Below are positions 53,679 through 61,684 of a stretch of DNA of 64,000 nt, piece by piece (position 1 is the first letter of the stretch; each line of letters begins with the position of its first letter). The notes below the pieces were generated by a model. That model was not told the origin of the DNA and searched no databases. It worked only from the letters and a program-made list of their open reading frames with translations. The stretch is from a virus: positions 62,001 to 126,000 of IMG/VR virus record IMGVR_UViG_3300046810_000338; one strand, written 5' to 3'. The translations under genes and the position numbers were made by a program.

Positions 53679-55988
53679 ATGAACGTGTTTAATTTGAGCG
53701 GAAGCGCATCGACGCCTCTGGATACTCTCGTCGCTGGTCTGAACCAGAACTTCGAGAAGCGCCGTAGCGAGCTGAACAACCCTGCTTTCCACCGTGGTCT
53801 GACCATGGCTGTTGAAAACCTGACCGAAACCGATCAGGCGAACCTGAGCAACAGCGTTAACTCGCTGACTGCCATGGTCATGGAATCCTTCGGCGAAGTT
53901 GCTGGCAAGGTCAACCTGACCGGCATGGGCGAAACCCCTGAGCAAACCGCTCTGAGCGCTGGCACCCACGGTCTGAACCAAAACCAGATCAACGCTGCTA
54001 CCGCCGTTGCAATGGCTTTCTCCAACCCAGTGGCTTACGCAACAGCTGCGCTGAACACCGCTACCGCTTCTGGCGCTAACGGCGTTGTGATGGCGTCCGA
54101 AGGTGTTTCGGGTAACCTGAACCACTACGACCGTACCGTCATGGCCCAGGAAGCGTTCTCCGAACAGCCTCTGCGCCAAATGATGGGTTGGTCCGTTACC
54201 CTGGCCGCTGCTGCCGCTCGTCAAGACGCCTTCGCTGAAGCCTGGTTCCCGACCATCGTGCTGACCCCAGCTGATGCCGGACTGACTCTGACCGTTGCAC
54301 GTTCGATGATCGTGAATGCTCCTATTCAGAACACTGACGGCGTGCCGAACAACCTCGACCGCGTCAACCTGATCGACGCCGCTCGTAACCCCGAGCTGCT
54401 GGAAGATGACTCGCTGCGCGTTCAGCCAGTTGTTCCTCAGGACCCGAACGCTGCCTCGCGCAAGTATTTCGTGCAGGGTTACGCGCCGACCAACGTCAAG
54501 ATCGAAGGCTTCGACGTCGCCGTCGCTCCTTTGGCTTTCGGCGAAGTGGGTCTGATCAACATCTCCACCCCAAGCCACATGATCCAACAAGGCGTCATGG
54601 AACTGACCGACGGTCTGGGCCAGGGCTCCCGTCTGGATTGGCTGGTTCTGAAACTGGGCCAAGACTTCGTCAAGGTCAACGTTCGCAACCTGGCTACCTC
54701 CGGCTTCCTGGCGGCTCAAGAAGGCGAAGCACCACGTCAAGTTCTGAGCTTCGAAGCTCGTGACCTGTCGCTGCATGGTGGCACCAAAACGACTTCCGGT
54801 GCGGCTATCGCCATTCCTGAAATCGCCGAGAACAAGCTGACCGTGCGTTACGCTGTTTCGGTTACCGGCTCCCTCGACTTGCAGAACACCGTCTGCCGCG
54901 TCAATGGCGAGATCATCGGTATCACTGCCATCCTCAACGAGGAAGGTGAAGAAATCAGCCAAACTGACGGCGTCGGCCTGGCAGTTGCTACCAAGTTCGC
55001 AGATCTGGCGAAACTGGTTGGTTGGTTCCCGTTCGCAAACCGTACGAACGAAAACAAACGTCAGCTCGGCAAACTGCTGGACGTGCTGGAACAGCGCTAC
55101 TGCTACGGCATCCCGCTGACTGCTCCAATCTCCGTATTGGCTCCAGTCGGTTCGGCCAAGCCTGCGCAAAACCTCGAAGCACTGATCAGCGCACAGCGCC
55201 GCCGTTGCTCGAACGCTGCCATCACCACCCTGCTGAACCACTCCGGCGAGCTGGCTGACTACATGGCCGGTACCCGTCGCAAGTCGGCGATGCCACAACT
55301 CGGTTCGGTTGGCCGTCTGGTTATCCACCCGTTCTACGAGAAGCGTGTTATTGACGCTGCTGAGTCCGTAATGACTCTGCGCGACAACGACAAGGCGATC
55401 GACATCGCTGCGTTGCTGACCAACACCATCAAAGACCTGGCGACCAACATGCTCATCCAATCCGCATACCCTGCGGCGCTGGAAGCATCGATCTCCGGTT
55501 CCAAGGCGGTGAAACTGCTGGTGGGTACCGACATCAAAATCGGTCAGCACTTGCAGGTTCAGGGTGATCTGCGGACCTTCGGTCCAATGTTCCAAAACCC
55601 AACCATCGTTACCACGCTGAACAAGAAGATGGACAACAAGATTCTGCTCACGCTGACCCGTGAGTCGGAAGCTAACGTTCCGGACATCCTCCAGTTCGGC
55701 TGGCACGCATTCATGCCGGAGCTCGTCTCCGTCGTGCAAGTGAGCCGTAACGGTAACACCCGTCAGGAAGCTACTGTGCAGTCGCGTTACCTGCACATCT
55801 GCAACCTGCCGATCCTGGCCGAAATCGAGGTCACCAACCTGTCCGCTGCTCTGCAAAACAAAGCATCGTGGACTGTTGATCTGACCGAGCCTGAGGATGG
55901 CGCCCCTGGCGTTACACCCAGCGCCCCTGTCGACGGTTCTGGCTCGCAAGGCGATAGCTCTGGTACCAACGTCGGTACTGGCGCTTAA
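53679..55988 (+). CDS. Major capsid protein (phiKZ gp120-like)
   Basis: 769 residues, close to the 747 of phiKZ gp120. The first 158 residues are Ala/Asn/Thr-rich and helical, like the phiKZ propeptide; VMAQE158 followed by AFSEQP fits the [S/A/G]-x-E prohead-protease site and its known location near residue 163 in phiKZ. The mature part is an HK97-like mixed fold, and the last 35 residues are Gly/Ser/Pro-rich and probably flexible. Codon bias is the strongest in the window. Position between the DnaB-like gene and the nvRNAP beta N-terminal gene matches phiKZ 120 before 123. The leader carries a large inverted repeat. Confidence 0.88.
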   Translation: MNVFNLSGSASTPLDTLVAGLNQNFEKRRSELNNPAFHRGLTMAVENLTETDQANLSNSVNSLTAMVMESFGEVAGKVNLTGMGETPEQTALSAGTHGLNQNQINAATAVAMAFSNPVAYATAALNTATASGANGVVMASEGVSGNLNHYDRTVMAQEAFSEQPLRQMMGWSVTLAAAAARQDAFAEAWFPTIVLTPADAGLTLTVARSMIVNAPIQNTDGVPNNLDRVNLIDAARNPELLEDDSLRVQPVVPQDPNAASRKYFVQGYAPTNVKIEGFDVAVAPLAFGEVGLINISTPSHMIQQGVMELTDGLGQGSRLDWLVLKLGQDFVKVNVRNLATSGFLAAQEGEAPRQVLSFEARDLSLHGGTKTTSGAAIAIPEIAENKLTVRYAVSVTGSLDLQNTVCRVNGEIIGITAILNEEGEEISQTDGVGLAVATKFADLAKLVGWFPFANRTNENKRQLGKLLDVLEQRYCYGIPLTAPISVLAPVGSAKPAQNLEALISAQRRRCSNAAITTLLNHSGELADYMAGTRRKSAMPQLGSVGRLVIHPFYEKRVIDAAESVMTLRDNDKAIDIAALLTNTIKDLATNMLIQSAYPAALEASISGSKAVKLLVGTDIKIGQHLQVQGDLRTFGPMFQNPTIVTTLNKKMDNKILLTLTRESEANVPDILQFGWHAFMPELVSVVQVSRNGNTRQEATVQSRYLHICNLPILAEIEVTNLSAALQNKASWTVDLTEPEDGAPGVTPSAPVDGSGSQGDSSGTNVGTGA

Positions 55989-56012
55989 TCCTTAAGGGTT
56001 GGCGTTACAAAT

Positions 56013-56038
56013 AAGCCCGGAGCTTCGGCTCCGGGCTT
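56013..56038 (+). terminator. UUCG-loop terminator after the capsid gene
   Basis: AAGCCCGGAGC pairs with GCTCCGGGCTT around TTCG. TTATG follows at 56037-56041 and again at 56045-56049, the second overlapping the stop codon of the convergent minus-strand gene. Confidence 0.88.
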
Positions 56039-56044
56039 ATGCCC

Positions 56045-56320
56045 TTATGCCGTCTTATTGAAAAGGCGGTCATGGAAAACGATGGCCAGTACCATTCCAA
56101 TAGCGGCCCCTGTGCCAGAGCTGAGGGTCATCCACCAGCCGCCCTTATAGATCACCATTACCGCAGCTACATCGAACACAGCCATCGCATAGGACGTCAC
56201 AGCGATGAGTTTCAAATGACCCCCGATCACGTTCTTGTGTTGAAAGCCTTTAAGGAAGACAGAGCAGAATGTTACCAAAGTGCTGATAGCGTACAACTCT
56301 AAACCTGGTTGTTCCAACAT
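56045..56320 (-). CDS. Small three-helix membrane protein
   Basis: 91 residues, ATG with CAGGAGACTTAC upstream. Hydrophobic helices at about 8-25, 37-58 and 63-82 separated by polar loops (KGFQHKNVIGGH and YKGGW). Similar small membrane proteins occur widely in tailed phages; some are listed as holin-like, but the role here is not shown. It is alone on the minus strand between the capsid gene and the next unit. Confidence 0.75.
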   Translation of the reverse strand: MLEQPGLELYAISTLVTFCSVFLKGFQHKNVIGGHLKLIAVTSYAMAVFDVAAVMVIYKGGWWMTLSSGTGAAIGMVLAIVFHDRLFNKTA

Positions 56321-56352
56321 GTAAGTCTCCTGCTGGTTTAAAAGAATTACAC

Positions 56353-56371
56353 ACCTAAATTATCTAAGTGA
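56353..56371 (+). promoter_or_regulatory. Candidate phage promoter, motif copy 4
   Basis: ACCTAAATTATCTAAGTGA is nearly identical to 9411-9429. It lies 126 bases before the gene at 56498 and upstream of the nvRNAP beta N-terminal gene. Confidence 0.6.
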
Positions 56372-56497
56372 TCTGAATCCAGTGATGGCTTCGATCTTTG
56401 AGTTCGGTCCTTGCCTAGCAGCTAACCCTGCATTCCCCTAGTTGAGGATTTAGGACTTGTTAATATAAATCGATACGGCGATACATGGAGCGTTGTA

Positions 56498-57643
56498 ATG
56501 GCGCATTATGAAGAGGAGTCTCAAGTCGAATCCCCCCTGCCTTCATTCCAAATGGAAGTCAGTGGGAAGACGGATTTGTTTCTTGGGGCCCCATGCAGTT
56601 CTGAAACCAGGGAGATGTACAACAACACAGGCAAAGAAGTCTGGGTATGTGGTCGCGACGGCATCGCTCAGCGTATGCGCGTCTCCACCCGATCTATGAA
56701 CGCCTTCTTTGGGATGCGAATCACCCGAGTCATCACTGATAGTGTTGACGTGGTGTTTCCGCCTGATCAGGATCGTATCGTAAAAGGGGATGTGATTGAA
56801 CGCCCGACTTCCGATCGAGCGACAATCATAGAAACGTATCGTTCAGCTCGTATTCGTGTGCCGGTTGGAGCACCGCACCCGCGAGAAGTCGTAGCCCGAC
56901 AAAATGCAATACACTCAGCGATGTCTAACGCAGGCTATGGCGAGTTCGCTGCAAGCTATGAATACCTTCTGGAGCGCGGAGGGGCATTTCATTGTAAAGA
57001 ACTCGATGTTGTATTTGCCACGACGGAGAATGGCTGTCGCTTTTACTGGAATGATTCTGAGGCCAGGAAAAGATTAGAAAACAGCATCTCCGTACTACTT
57101 AATCGAGAGCAGTTGCCTATTACTGACTTCAGCATCCTGCTGGTCAGCAATACGCGAGATCGCCCAGACCAGTACGTACTGATCCACGGCGTTGTGCAAT
57201 TGGTTAAGTCTCTCGTGATCAGCGACTTACCTGACGGGGTATACATCTTCGCCGGTAAGGAGCTAGGGAAAGATGGTGTTACGTTAAGTAGAACCAGCAA
57301 GCATTATTCTTTCGAGAGCTGTAGAGAAGCAGGATTATTCCTCTTCGATACTCCCGCCGCAGCCAGAGCTCACGGGAACGTGGAGCGTCAGGCTGAAACA
57401 AAAGCAACAGAAACCAAGATCGCCTTAGTAGAAGCCAAGCTGACCGCGGAGCAAGAAACAATCGAGGTCAAGCAAAAAGCGACTGTTGCCGACATCGACA
57501 ACGCTGCTAGGATGAAAACAATGGCCGACTATTACGATGCTAAAAGCTATCATCGTAAAGACAATTCTGAAGAGATGAAATACTTCTTTGCAGGGTTGCT
57601 AGCCATGCTGGGTCTTCTGACGGCATTTCTTAAGAGTAAGTAG
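56498..57643 (+). CDS. Tail-anchored coiled-coil protein
   Basis: 381 residues, ATG behind TGGAGCG. A folded N-terminal domain of about 290 residues is followed by a Lys/Glu/Ala coiled coil (about 295-350) and a C-terminal hydrophobic helix at 362-379, capped by LKSK. Codon use is less biased than in structural genes, which suggests a host-interaction protein made in small amounts. It shares a candidate promoter with the nvRNAP gene that follows. Function unknown. Confidence 0.78.
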   Translation: MAHYEEESQVESPLPSFQMEVSGKTDLFLGAPCSSETREMYNNTGKEVWVCGRDGIAQRMRVSTRSMNAFFGMRITRVITDSVDVVFPPDQDRIVKGDVIERPTSDRATIIETYRSARIRVPVGAPHPREVVARQNAIHSAMSNAGYGEFAASYEYLLERGGAFHCKELDVVFATTENGCRFYWNDSEARKRLENSISVLLNREQLPITDFSILLVSNTRDRPDQYVLIHGVVQLVKSLVISDLPDGVYIFAGKELGKDGVTLSRTSKHYSFESCREAGLFLFDTPAAARAHGNVERQAETKATETKIALVEAKLTAEQETIEVKQKATVADIDNAARMKTMADYYDAKSYHRKDNSEEMKYFFAGLLAMLGLLTAFLKSK

Positions 57644-57665
57644 TTTACATGGGAGAGCGTGGTAG

Positions 57666-59282
57666 ATGAACAGCCAAATGTTAGGTATCATTGCCAAGCG
57701 CATCGAACCTTTCAATCCGGATATCGCCAACGGCATTGCGCTCAAGCAGGTACCTACTGCTGAGAACTATGTTGACCGTGACTTCCGCGCTTCGTCAGAT
57801 CAGTTCCCACCCGACGTCAAGTACCTCGGGCTGCGTCGCTGCACTGCAATGGAAGAGTACAAACTGCTGCATCAAAAGAAGGAGAAGAACTATGTAGAAC
57901 TGAGTCGTACAGACATGACACTGTACGAGGCGCAATTCACGTATCAAGATCGGCCGATGGAGTCTCGTTACTTCTACCTGCCGTTCGCCATCGAAGCGGG
58001 CATGATGCACGTTCGTGGCACCGAGTACATGCTGTCGCCTGTCATCGGTGACGTTGCTGTAAGTGTGACTCGTGGTGGTCTGTTCGCATGGTTGGGCCTG
58101 ACTAAGGTGCAGTTCTATCGGATGAACTATCAGATGTACGTTGACGGTACCAGTTATAGTGGCTCTGTAGCGCACTCTAACCTCTATCACCGCTCAAGTA
58201 AGTCCAAGGCTGCAAAGGTGGGCAAGAACAGTTTGCGCTCAACCTTGGTACACTACATGCTTTGTCGCATGGGGTTGACCGAAATGATGACCAAGCACTT
58301 CGGTTGTTCGAGTGTCCTGATTGGGGACGCGAGTACAATCAATCATGATGTACTGGATCTGGACGAATGGACCATTTGTTCAAGTTCGGGGATGGGTGGT
58401 AAACCCGTACGCGGTGAATACTTTCGCAGCGGTCTACGGGTAGCTATTCCAAGTGCAGCGATTACAGCAGATATGCTGGACGCGCTCACAGGTGTGTTCT
58501 ATGTCATCGATACCTATCCAGATCAGGTTCAGTTGGAGTATCTGGAAAATCCTCAGATGTGGCAGCGTCTGATGGGTCGGGTTATCTTTGGCGATACAAT
58601 GAACGAGGGCGAGCGCATGATTCTTCTGCGTGAGCACCTTATCTCGATTGATGGTTACGTCAATTACCAATCGAGGCGTACGTTGCATCAAGGCAAGATT
58701 ATGGTAGAAACCATCCACGAGTTCTTTGCGTGGGTGATTCGTGAAATGCCTTTCTTGATTTCCACTGCCCCTACTGAAGTCGCTAGCCTGTATGGCAAGC
58801 GCCTGATGATTGTGCGATACCTGCTTAAAGACATCAGTCGGTCAATCTACTTGCTGATGTTCAGACTGCGGGCCCAGTACAACAAGAAGGGTCGGTTGAG
58901 CGAGAAGGAAGTTCGCGATGCCATGCGTAAAGGTCTGCTGCGCGACCGTATTACTGTGGTCAACGTTAACCATGCCGAGGTAAGCACTGTCAGTTCCCCA
59001 GGGGACAACAAGATCTTCAAGATCACCTCGACAGCTGTACTGCAAGAAAACACCGACAGCCCACGCGGCAAAGGTGGTGGCGGTTCTCTGAATGATCCGT
59101 CCAAGTTCCTGCACAGTTCGGTTATCGAATTCTGTAGCTACTGCGCCATGGGTAAGAACGAGCCCACTGGACGTGGTAAGCTCGGGACCAATGTTCGTAC
59201 GAACGCAAGGGGAGACTTGCTTCGTAACGAGAAACATCACAATCTACTTGAATACACGCAGCAGCTTCTAACACGCAAGTGA
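57666..59282 (+). CDS. Non-virion RNA polymerase beta N-terminal subunit (phiKZ gp123-like)
   Basis: 538 residues, ATG behind GGGAGAGCG. The order of features (PFAIEAGMMHVRGTEYMLSPVIGD near residue 100, then a lobe-like middle, then SVSSPGDNKIFKITSTAVLQENTDSP near 440) fits the N-terminal half of a beta subunit, with the match stronger by synteny than by motif. It follows the capsid gene as phiKZ 123 follows 120. It completes the five-gene nvRNAP set with 1597, 9481, 14534 and 16676. Confidence 0.8.
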   Translation: MNSQMLGIIAKRIEPFNPDIANGIALKQVPTAENYVDRDFRASSDQFPPDVKYLGLRRCTAMEEYKLLHQKKEKNYVELSRTDMTLYEAQFTYQDRPMESRYFYLPFAIEAGMMHVRGTEYMLSPVIGDVAVSVTRGGLFAWLGLTKVQFYRMNYQMYVDGTSYSGSVAHSNLYHRSSKSKAAKVGKNSLRSTLVHYMLCRMGLTEMMTKHFGCSSVLIGDASTINHDVLDLDEWTICSSSGMGGKPVRGEYFRSGLRVAIPSAAITADMLDALTGVFYVIDTYPDQVQLEYLENPQMWQRLMGRVIFGDTMNEGERMILLREHLISIDGYVNYQSRRTLHQGKIMVETIHEFFAWVIREMPFLISTAPTEVASLYGKRLMIVRYLLKDISRSIYLLMFRLRAQYNKKGRLSEKEVRDAMRKGLLRDRITVVNVNHAEVSTVSSPGDNKIFKITSTAVLQENTDSPRGKGGGGSLNDPSKFLHSSVIEFCSYCAMGKNEPTGRGKLGTNVRTNARGDLLRNEKHHNLLEYTQQLLTRK

Positions 59283-59311
59283 TTAGATTTGCTATTTGAA
59301 AGGACAGAATC

Positions 59312-61543
59312 ATGCATCAACAAGCGCTGCCGTTTCCCGTCGAGGGTCCGGTAAACGGCCACTGGATTGAAAACCCGTTCAATGTGCAACTGCCTATCCC
59401 GGCGGTGCCATTTGCACAGACCAACCCTCAGCTGCTTTGGGTGGTCGCTACAACTGCTGCGATTCTGGTCAACCAGTTGCAAGACAACTGCCGCGGTGGT
59501 CCGGTCTCGATCTTTGCGTACAACCTGTTCAGCCACAACTTCTACAACAACCAATACTTCGCAGCCATCGTTACCGACGGCTCCGAGTTCGCTTTGCAGC
59601 AACTGCAAATCATGCAGCAAGGCAGTGATCCTCAAGCGGTCGTTGGCAAGGCTGTGCAGTTCTATTGCGGTTATGCAGTTGCTGCCTGTGCCACCAAGTT
59701 TGATCTGAGCCCGTATCTGACTCAGGACATGGTGAACCGCATCAACCACACGCTTCAACAGTGGAAGAACATTCAGGCACCGCAGCAACAGCAACAAGCC
59801 TACGGCGTCCCAACTGGTCAGATTCCAGGGGCAGCCCGCGGTGCTTACGGTGCAGCAGACCCGGCGCAGTACGCTTCAGCCAATGTTGGTATCTCTACCA
59901 CAGCAGGGATTGGCGCACTCGCCTACAACCCTGCCTCGGTGCAGGACAACAGTAAGTTCGGAGCAGCCGCAATGCAAGATACCCGCCCCCGTCCGGATAG
60001 CGCAAATACCCCTGAGCCAGAATTGCAGGCTCTGGGTGTCGTTGAATCTTCCGGCATCGGTCAACCTCGTGCCATTCCTCAAGCCCGCGTTACTGTTGAA
60101 CGTGATGTCTCGGGCGTCATTCCGCAGTCTCAGCCAGTGGGCGTAACTGTCAGCTCCTCTATTCCTGAAGTGTCGGTGCTGGGCAACGACGACTTCAACG
60201 AGGAGTGGATGAGCAAGGTCAAGTTCGACAACGATGTCGATCGCAAGCCTGATTCCGAGTACCACATCCCTGACACTGTCACGGGTCGTTTCCTGTTCCG
60301 TCCGATGCATGTCGAGGTTAATCTGCCGACTACATTGGAAGAAGCAGAACTGGAAGAGCCTGAAGACCTCGTTACGCTCGATATCGAGTCGTTGGTTAAC
60401 GGCGATGACGACTGGTCGATCCTCAAGCTCAAGAACGGCTCTACGGCGGCGATGACGACCAGCAAAGATACTGGCCGTACCTGGACCATGGAACAACCCC
60501 ACGACCATCCTTACAACCCGCAGAGCCACTTCCGCTATTTGGTCAGCGAGGAAGACTCTGCCGACCACTGCTATGAAGCGTTCATGGCTCGGGAAAAAGA
60601 AGTGGACTACCTCGATCTGGAGTTTAATGAATCCAAACGGGCAGCGGCGCGTCAGGTAATGTTGGCCGGGCAAAACATCATGCCCGATCTCAGCGTCCTG
60701 CACTCCATTGTTCCACGCGGTGTTCCTTACACCATCATCAATGCCCTCGCTGATCTGGACAAGGCAGAATCTTCCGCTAACGCAGAAGACCATCTCGCTG
60801 AGCTGGAAAAGTTCCAGGGCAAGCTGAACTTCTTCGAGCGCCATAAAGGCCCTCAAGAGATGCACGCGGTTATCACCAAGATCGAGCAGTTCCAGCAACG
60901 TGTCCGAGCCCGCAACGCTGTAGCCGCAACCTGTGGCTACTTCATCCGCAGCTTTGTGGCGGAAGAAATGGTCAAGCGGGTTAACGCAATTAACTCAGCC
61001 TCCATCGACAAGCGTGTTGCAATCGTTCTGTTGATGGGCGATGAACTGCTCAAATGCAATCCACGAGCTTATCTGTACCTCAGCACCGAACTGACCAAAG
61101 TGGTCAACCAGGCGCTGTCGGCAATGCTCGGTATCACCACCTTCGAGATCACTGATTTCTTCGTTGATTACTTTGATCTCTGTAACGAAGTTAGCACGAG
61201 CTTCTCTGACGAGGTGTTCAAGCAATTTGGCCTGGCCATGTCGGCCGCGCTGGACTCGTTCAGCTTCGGCATGGACGGTAGCATGTTGACGGTGCGCCAG
61301 TCGTATCGTCTGATTGGTTTGCCGATGGCCCTGGCCAGCTTTGACCTGCCAAGTACGAATGGGGATTCGTACAAGGTATTGAGCAGTCTTGCTCCTGAGC
61401 TGTACACGATCATCCGGGCGTTGATTCAAGACCCCGAGACCACCAAAGGTGCTCGCACCTACATGCACACCGTCTCCGGCGAGACGTTTGAAGTCGTTGA
61501 GTCCATTTGGGATGAAGGCTATCTGACTCTGCTGCGTAGCTGA
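59312..61543 (+). CDS. Large hypothetical protein with disordered middle
   Basis: 743 residues, ATG behind AAAGGACAG. A helical N-terminal domain (about 1-150) is followed by a Gln/Pro/Ala-rich linker (about 155-290), an acidic segment with LEEAELEEPEDL, and a C-terminal helical domain (about 400-743). No motif points to a function. It lies between the nvRNAP beta gene and the portal gene; it could be a scaffold or an RNAP partner. Good codon bias. Confidence 0.8.
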   Translation: MHQQALPFPVEGPVNGHWIENPFNVQLPIPAVPFAQTNPQLLWVVATTAAILVNQLQDNCRGGPVSIFAYNLFSHNFYNNQYFAAIVTDGSEFALQQLQIMQQGSDPQAVVGKAVQFYCGYAVAACATKFDLSPYLTQDMVNRINHTLQQWKNIQAPQQQQQAYGVPTGQIPGAARGAYGAADPAQYASANVGISTTAGIGALAYNPASVQDNSKFGAAAMQDTRPRPDSANTPEPELQALGVVESSGIGQPRAIPQARVTVERDVSGVIPQSQPVGVTVSSSIPEVSVLGNDDFNEEWMSKVKFDNDVDRKPDSEYHIPDTVTGRFLFRPMHVEVNLPTTLEEAELEEPEDLVTLDIESLVNGDDDWSILKLKNGSTAAMTTSKDTGRTWTMEQPHDHPYNPQSHFRYLVSEEDSADHCYEAFMAREKEVDYLDLEFNESKRAAARQVMLAGQNIMPDLSVLHSIVPRGVPYTIINALADLDKAESSANAEDHLAELEKFQGKLNFFERHKGPQEMHAVITKIEQFQQRVRARNAVAATCGYFIRSFVAEEMVKRVNAINSASIDKRVAIVLLMGDELLKCNPRAYLYLSTELTKVVNQALSAMLGITTFEITDFFVDYFDLCNEVSTSFSDEVFKQFGLAMSAALDSFSFGMDGSMLTVRQSYRLIGLPMALASFDLPSTNGDSYKVLSSLAPELYTIIRALIQDPETTKGARTYMHTVSGETFEVVESIWDEGYLTLLRS

Positions 61544-61626
61544 ACGATTCACTAACCAACTCTGCACCCGCAGGTAAATCCACTAGACAACCCCGGCTGA
61601 TTACAAAGAGTGCTGAATAAGCGCAT

Positions 61627-61657
61627 AGACTCCAGGCCCACCGGGGGCCTGGAGTCT
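61627..61657. terminator. Terminator with 13-bp stem
   Basis: AGACTCCAGGCCC pairs with GGGCCTGGAGTCT around ACCGG, followed by GCTTTCACTTATG (TTATG 61666-61670). CATA at 61624-61627 on the left. It lies between convergent genes. Confidence 0.85.
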
Positions 61658-61684
61658 GCTTTCACTTATGTTTATTTTTTTGTA

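Noticed and set aside
53631-55949. 772-codon minus-strand ORF opposite the capsid gene
   Set aside because: An antisense shadow created by the strong codon bias of the capsid gene; composition is not protein-like.
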